From the NCBI RefSeq assembly GCF_009807035.1, contig NZ_WUBI01000003.1, forward strand, positions 310,001-374,000: DNA of 64,000 nt, in the 5' to 3' direction. Shown one piece after another: positions 59,808 to 64,000 of this stretch (position 1 is its first letter; each line of letters begins with the position of its first letter). The notes beneath the pieces were generated by a model that did no database searches, was not told the DNA's origin, and saw only the letters and a program-made list of their open reading frames with translations. The translations under genes were made by a program, and so were the position numbers. Source of the stretch: Paenibacillus dendrobii. Lineage in GTDB: Bacteria; Bacillota; Bacilli; Paenibacillales; Paenibacillaceae.

Positions 59808-60479
59808 ATGACTCTTCATACTCCAATTCGAGCTTGTCTGTTTGATCTGGACGGTGTGCTCGTCGATACCGCGAAATATCATTATTTGGCCTGGAAACGT
59901 CTTGCCGGTGAACTGGGTTTTACCTTTACCGAACAGGATAATGAACGATTAAAAGGGGTGAGCCGGATGGCTTCACTTGATATTCTGCTAGAGGTTGGCG
60001 GTGTGACGCTGGACGATGAAACCAAGCTGGCTCTCGCTGAGAAAAAGAATGGCTGGTACGTCGATTACATTTCCCGCATGGATGAATCAGAGATTCTGCC
60101 CGGTGCGCTCGCTTTTCTGAAGGAGCTCAAAGCAAACGGTATTCTGATTGCCCTTGGCTCAGCCAGCAAAAACGCCATGACAATCCTGAACAACACCCAA
60201 ATGGTACCTTACTTCGATGCCATTATCGATGGTACAAAAACCGCCAGTGCCAAGCCAGATCCGGAGGTATTCCTGCTGGGGGCTCAGGAACTGAACGTCA
60301 GTCCTTCCGAGTGCGTCGTATTCGAGGATGCCGAAGCAGGCGTTGAAGCAGCCATTCGCGCAGGGATGCGCAGCGTTGGAGTAGGCTCCAAGGATACTCT
60401 TGGCCGCGCCGACGAAGTGGTTTCTTCTCTGCAGGAAATGTCGGTAAGCCGCCTGATTACGAAGTTTATGACGCACTAA
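59808..60479 (+). CDS. pgmB: Beta-phosphoglucomutase
   Basis: 223 residues from the ATG at 59808 (AAGGAGG, spacing 9). HAD-family motif I with the two aspartates in CLFDLDGVLVDTAKYHYLAWKRL (start CLFDLDGVLVDTAKYHYLAW), the beta-PGM cap residues LKGVSRMASLDILL, motif II ALGSASKNA, motif III Lys in SAKPDPEVFLLGA, motif IV VFEDAEAGVEAA. It converts beta-glucose-1-phosphate to glucose-6-phosphate, the product of the maltose phosphorylase encoded next. Repressed via the operator at 59767 (inference). Confidence 0.95.
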   Translation: MTLHTPIRACLFDLDGVLVDTAKYHYLAWKRLAGELGFTFTEQDNERLKGVSRMASLDILLEVGGVTLDDETKLALAEKKNGWYVDYISRMDESEILPGALAFLKELKANGILIALGSASKNAMTILNNTQMVPYFDAIIDGTKTASAKPDPEVFLLGAQELNVSPSECVVFEDAEAGVEAAIRAGMRSVGVGSKDTLGRADEVVSSLQEMSVSRLITKFMTH

Positions 60480-60568
60480 TTTCGGGATATTTCCCCGGAA
60501 ATTGAAAATAAATGACATCAAGTTTTGGCAAAATAGTTTATATTACGCCTTCAAAGGAGCCGGTTACT

Positions 60569-62872
60569 GTGAAGCAATATTTAAAACTCGATAAATGGAA
60601 CATTATCGAAGAGGATTTCCAGCTGCACCAGCATGAAATCTCTGAAAGTATTTTCAGTATCGGAAACGGATATATGGGGCAACGCGCCAATTTTGAAGAA
60701 TCCTACAGCGGTCCGTCGCTGCAAGGAAGCTACATGGCTGGCGTATACTATCCGGACAAAACCCGTGTAGGCTGGTGGAAAAATGGTTATCCGGAGTATT
60801 TTGCCAAAGTGCTGAACAGCACCAACTGGATTGGCATCCATATCGAAATCGATGGCCAGCCGCTGGATCTTGCCACCTGCACGGTGAAGGAATTCTCGCG
60901 GGTACTGAACATGAAGGAAGGCACGCTCTCCCGCAGCTTTACGGCTGAACTGGAAAGCGGCAAGGAAATCCGCGTTGAGGCGCTGCGCTTTGTCAGCATG
61001 ACCCGCCACGAGATCGGCGCAATCCGCTATGCGGTTACCCCGCTCAATTTCAGCGGAACATTGACCGTAACTCCTTATCTGGACGGCGACGTACAGAACA
61101 AAGACTCCAATTATGAGGAGAAATTCTGGGTTGAGGTCGCAAAAGAATTCGGTGAAAATGACGCTCTGCTGACCGTTAAAACCAAAAAGCTCGACTTTCA
61201 CCTGACTTCGGTCATGACGTTTGAGATCAGCAAAAACGGCGAACCTGTGACATTCGAGTCTGAGCACATCGAAAAAGACAAATACGTGGGCTTCCGCGCA
61301 CAGGTTGAAGCTGCCCAGAACGAGCAAATTGTCATTTACAAGTATGTAGCGAACGTCACATCCCGTGACTACGGATTTGGCCAGCTGGCTGATGCCGGTC
61401 GTTCCGCACTTCAGAGCGCTGTAGAGGCAGGCTTCCAGGAGCTGCACAAGGAACAGATTCAAGCTTGGGCTGACAAATGGCGCGACAGCGATATTGTGAT
61501 TGAAGGCGATGTGGCTGCGCAGCAAGCGATTCGATTTAACATTTTCCAACTCAACCAAACCTACAGCGGCGAAGACGACCGTCTCAACATCGGCCCTAAA
61601 GGCTTTACAGGTGAGAAATACGGCGGCAGCACTTACTGGGACACGGAAGCCTACTGCCTTCCTTTCTACCTCAGCACCGCTGATTCTGCCATCGCCCGCA
61701 ACCTGCTCATCTATCGCTACAAGCATCTGGAAAAAGCAAAGGAAAACGCGCGCAAGCTTGGCTTTACCAAAGGCGCTCTCTATCCGATGGTGACCATGAA
61801 CGGTGAAGAATGCCATAACGAATGGGAGATCACCTTCGAGGAAATCCATCGTAATGGTGCTATCGCCTATGCTGTCTACAACTATGTAAACTACACAGGA
61901 GATTTGGATTACCTGGGCCAATACGGTCTGGAAGTTCTCGCAGAAATCGCCCGCTTCTGGGAAGAACGCGTAAACTACGTGCCAGCCAAGGATCAGTATG
62001 TCATGCTCGGCGTCACCGGCCCGAACGAATATGAGAATAACGTCAACAACAACTGGTATACCAACCGCATCGCCTCGTGGACGATGGAGTATACGCTTGA
62101 TGTACTTGATTATCTTCGTGAGAACGAACCTTCCCGCTACGCCGAACTGGTCGAGAAACTGCATTTGACTGAAGAGGAAACGGCAAAATGGCAGGAAATC
62201 ATCGATAAAATGTATTATCCGTTTGATCCGGAGCGCCAAGTATTCCTGCAGCAAGACGGCTTTCTTGACAAGGATCTTACACCTGTAAAGGATCTTGATC
62301 CGAAGCATCTGCCGCTAAACCAGAACTGGTCCTGGGACCGGATTCTGCGCTCCGCTTATATCAAGCAGGCGGATGTACTTCAGGGCCTCTTTTTCCTAGG
62401 AGACCGTTATGATTTGGATACGAAAAAACGGAATTTCGATTTCTACGAGCCGCTGACGGTGCATGAGTCCTCCCTCTCGCCTTGCGTTCACTCCATCATG
62501 GCTTGTGAGCTCGGCTACAGAGAGAAGGCCTACGAAATGTACTTGCGTACCTCGCGCCTGGATCTGGACAATTACAACAATGACACTGAGGATGGCTGCC
62601 ATACAACCAGTATGGCTGGTACGTGGATGTCCGTCGTTCACGGCTTCGGCGGCTTGAAGGTCAAGGATGGCGCTCTGCATCTGAATCCGTTCAATCCGGG
62701 TCACTGGAAATCCTTCTCCTTCAAGGTGATGTTCCGCGGCTCGCGCCTGAAGGTAACTGTCGGTGAACATGACGTACTCGTCACCAACGAATCGGAAGTA
62801 CCTGCCGACATTCTTGTTTACGGTCAAGACTACACCGTAGGCGGCATGGGCAATGTGAAAGTTGCCCACTAA
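60569..62872 (+). CDS. Maltose phosphorylase (GH65)
   Basis: 767 residues from the GTG at 60569, nine bases after AAAGGAG; the more upstream ATG at 60512 has no ribosome site. GH65 layout: N-terminal super-sandwich (ESIFSIGNGYMGQRANFEE), (alpha/alpha)6 barrel with KYGGSTYWDTEAYCLPFY and the acid-catalyst segment HNEWEITFEEIHRNGA (~415-430), and phosphate-binding HESSLSPCVHSIMA. GH65 also includes trehalose, kojibiose and nigerose phosphorylases; the neighbouring amylase, importer and beta-PGM favour maltose. It yields beta-glucose-1-phosphate and glucose. Confidence 0.92.
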   Translation: MKQYLKLDKWNIIEEDFQLHQHEISESIFSIGNGYMGQRANFEESYSGPSLQGSYMAGVYYPDKTRVGWWKNGYPEYFAKVLNSTNWIGIHIEIDGQPLDLATCTVKEFSRVLNMKEGTLSRSFTAELESGKEIRVEALRFVSMTRHEIGAIRYAVTPLNFSGTLTVTPYLDGDVQNKDSNYEEKFWVEVAKEFGENDALLTVKTKKLDFHLTSVMTFEISKNGEPVTFESEHIEKDKYVGFRAQVEAAQNEQIVIYKYVANVTSRDYGFGQLADAGRSALQSAVEAGFQELHKEQIQAWADKWRDSDIVIEGDVAAQQAIRFNIFQLNQTYSGEDDRLNIGPKGFTGEKYGGSTYWDTEAYCLPFYLSTADSAIARNLLIYRYKHLEKAKENARKLGFTKGALYPMVTMNGEECHNEWEITFEEIHRNGAIAYAVYNYVNYTGDLDYLGQYGLEVLAEIARFWEERVNYVPAKDQYVMLGVTGPNEYENNVNNNWYTNRIASWTMEYTLDVLDYLRENEPSRYAELVEKLHLTEEETAKWQEIIDKMYYPFDPERQVFLQQDGFLDKDLTPVKDLDPKHLPLNQNWSWDRILRSAYIKQADVLQGLFFLGDRYDLDTKKRNFDFYEPLTVHESSLSPCVHSIMACELGYREKAYEMYLRTSRLDLDNYNNDTEDGCHTTSMAGTWMSVVHGFGGLKVKDGALHLNPFNPGHWKSFSFKVMFRGSRLKVTVGEHDVLVTNESEVPADILVYGQDYTVGGMGNVKVAH

Positions 62873-62904
62873 GATAGAAGCTCGTATCAAATGAATTTCG
62901 CAAA

Positions 62905-62933
62905 AAGACGGACCGTATATTAGGGTCCGTCTT
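62905..62933 (+). terminator. Terminator of the phosphorylase operon
   Basis: AAGACGGACC (62905-62914) pairs with GGTCCGTCTT (62924-62933), T-rich after. Confidence 0.75.
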
Positions 62934-62994
62934 CTTGGAATGATCGAATGCTTATGCTTCCGCACCGCTGATAAATCATACATTCACTTTCTTA

Positions 62995-63026
62995 AAAAGA
63001 GCCGTCCCATGCGGGACGGCTCTTTT
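62995..63026. terminator. Bidirectional terminator
   Basis: AAAAGAGCCGTCCC (62995-63008) pairs with GGGACGGCTCTTTT (63013-63026), perfect, loop ATGC. It ends the dehydrogenase gene and backs up the first terminator of the phosphorylase operon. Confidence 0.88.
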
Positions 63027-63029
63027 GTA

Positions 63030-64000
63030 TTAGGACTGGATCTGTACCAGGATCTTCGCCTGACTCTTGTCCTGAACGAGAAGCTCGAGGCCGTCTTCGA
63101 CGATTTGATCCAGCTTGATTTTCTTCGTGATGACTTTCTTAACATCCAGTGCGCCTTGTTCTACCAGTGAGATGACTTCCGGGAACACGTGGCGGTAAGC
63201 CAGACTTGCTGTGACATTGATTTCCTTCACCAGAAGTGAGGTCATATCCAGCTGGGCAGGCTTGGCAAATGCCGCGATAACCATACATTCCCCGCCCTTT
63301 TTCAGTGCCATCACGGCGTTTGTAAAGGTTGGCTGTGCACCGGCAGCCTCATAAGAGATAGCCACGCCATCGCCGGTCAAAGCCATGATTTCCTTCACCG
63401 TGTCGGCTTCAGCCGCATTAATGACTGCTGTCGCGCCAACTTCTTTGGCCTTTTCCAGACGTTCCGGCGAGATATCTACCGCAATGATCTGCGCAGCGCC
63501 TGCTGCCTTCGCGCACAAAATCGTAAGCAGTCCAATCGGACCCGCACCAAAGACAGCCACATTATCACCGACTTTGATCTTGCTGCTTCTTACAGCTTGA
63601 AAAGCAACGGCCGTTGGCTCAATCAGTGCGCCCTCTTCAAGCGTAACCTGATCCGGAAGCTTGTGCAGCATATGCTTCTTCACGACCACATATTCAGCAA
63701 AACCGCCGTTTGCATTCAGTCCGATAAAACCAAACTTTTCGCACAGGTTGTAATGTCCTTCACGGCAGTATTTGCATTCACCGCAATAAATCAACGGTTC
63801 GATAGCCACGCGGTCTCCTACCTGATATTGGCTGACGCCTTCTCCAAGCTCGGCGATGGTTCCGGCAAATTCATGACCAAGCGTCAGCGGAGCTTGTTCT
63901 CCTGTCAACGGATGCGGTCCGCCCACTTGGACGCCCATGCCATGGTGATACGCGTGAAGATCGCTGCCGCAAATGCCGGCCCATTCCACTTTAACTTTCA
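63030..64000 (-). CDS. Zinc-dependent 2,3-butanediol/sorbitol-type dehydrogenase (cut at window end)
   Basis: At least 323 residues; the first ~30 lie beyond the window. MDR-family features: catalytic zinc Cys in EWAGICGSDLHAY, the His-Glu of TLGHEFAGTI, structural zinc cysteines in CGECKYCREGHYNLCEKF, NAD-binding VAVFGAGPIGLLTI and VDISPERLEKA. The large HPLTGEQAPLTLGHE insertion and overall pattern match (R,R)-butanediol dehydrogenase (BdhA), which interconverts acetoin and 2,3-butanediol; sorbitol dehydrogenase is the alternative. It converges with the phosphorylase operon. Confidence 0.88.
   Translation of the reverse strand, partial: KVKVEWAGICGSDLHAYHHGMGVQVGGPHPLTGEQAPLTLGHEFAGTIAELGEGVSQYQVGDRVAIEPLIYCGECKYCREGHYNLCEKFGFIGLNANGGFAEYVVVKKHMLHKLPDQVTLEEGALIEPTAVAFQAVRSSKIKVGDNVAVFGAGPIGLLTILCAKAAGAAQIIAVDISPERLEKAKEVGATAVINAAEADTVKEIMALTGDGVAISYEAAGAQPTFTNAVMALKKGGECMVIAAFAKPAQLDMTSLLVKEINVTASLAYRHVFPEVISLVEQGALDVKKVITKKIKLDQIVEDGLELLVQDKSQAKILVQIQS

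Noticed and set aside
60581..62308. 575-codon open frame antisense to the maltose phosphorylase
   Set aside because: Shadow frame; the plus-strand gene carries all GH65 motifs, and the antisense product has none.
1..64000. CRISPR arrays, tRNA/rRNA genes, insertion sequences, prophage genes
   Set aside because: Looked for regular repeats, tRNA-like cloverleafs and transposase or phage motifs; none seen by eye, though a small RNA gene could be missed without a covariance search.

Overview
The window reads as chromosomal DNA of a Paenibacillus-like low-GC-group Gram-positive (Bacillales). Reasons: about 50-52 % GC by eye, strong AGGAGG-type ribosome sites with many TTG/GTG starts, CUT1 sugar importers encoded without their own ATPase, a DUF1641 (YjlC)-Ndh pair, CcdC, and many one- and two-component regulators. 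I see no rRNA, tRNA, CRISPR array, prophage or insertion sequence.

Layout. 1-6.0 kb: edge of a lipoprotein gene, an ArsR-type regulator, a beta-propeller lactonase, DUF4395, a LOG-family protein, an Rrf2 regulator, and an RlmA-type 23S rRNA methyltransferase behind a short leader peptide that looks like a macrolide-sensing attenuator. 6.1-10.4 kb: glycerol dehydrogenase and a fused dihydroxyacetone kinase, divergent from a PocR/AraC regulator. 10.4-14.9 kb: ECF sigma/anti-sigma pair, an MBL-fold hydrolase with its TetR regulator, CcdC. 15.3-21.3 kb: yjlC-ndh behind a structured leader, an FUSC-family transporter, lactate dehydrogenase, small membrane proteins. 21.3-26.3 kb: methyltransferase remnant, amidase, VOC, GNAT, Nudix and other housekeeping-accessory genes. 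26.5-30.8 kb: a tight six-gene envelope cluster (small protein, Ser/Gly-rich exported protein, GSP-synthase-like ATP-grasp enzyme, lipoprotein, DUF350, K+ channel). 31.1-33.7 kb: exported PQQ-type propeller protein and a MerR/TipA-like regulator.

33.8-40.1 kb: a LacI-controlled locus with two CUT1 permeases, a solute-binding lipoprotein and an intracellular GH30 glucosidase. 40.2-52.2 kb: two antibiotic- or peptide-export type ABC systems, each next to its own two-component system (OmpR type and NarL type), flanking an intracellular GH13 cyclomaltodextrinase. 52.4-62.9 kb: a maltodextrin regulon: alpha-amylase lipoprotein outside the cell, MalE/F/G-like importer, LacI/MalR-type repressor, beta-phosphoglucomutase and GH65 maltose phosphorylase. 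The last gene is a zinc-type 2,3-butanediol/sorbitol dehydrogenase cut by the window end.

How the genes work together: starch or maltodextrins would be cut outside by the amylase lipoprotein, imported by the MalEFG-like proteins (ATPase supplied from elsewhere, MsmX-style), trimmed to maltose by the cyclomaltodextrinase, phosphorolysed to beta-glucose-1-phosphate plus glucose, and isomerised to glucose-6-phosphate. Related copies of one operator, centred on AAACGTTTGCAC, sit before the amylase, the importer, the phosphorylase operon and, less well conserved, the repressor gene. Redox balance is served by Ndh, Ldh and the partial butanediol-type dehydrogenase. The most unusual features are RNA leaders: the RLR leader peptide before the rRNA methyltransferase, and terminator-containing leaders before yjlC-ndh, the cyclomaltodextrinase and the FUSC gene.
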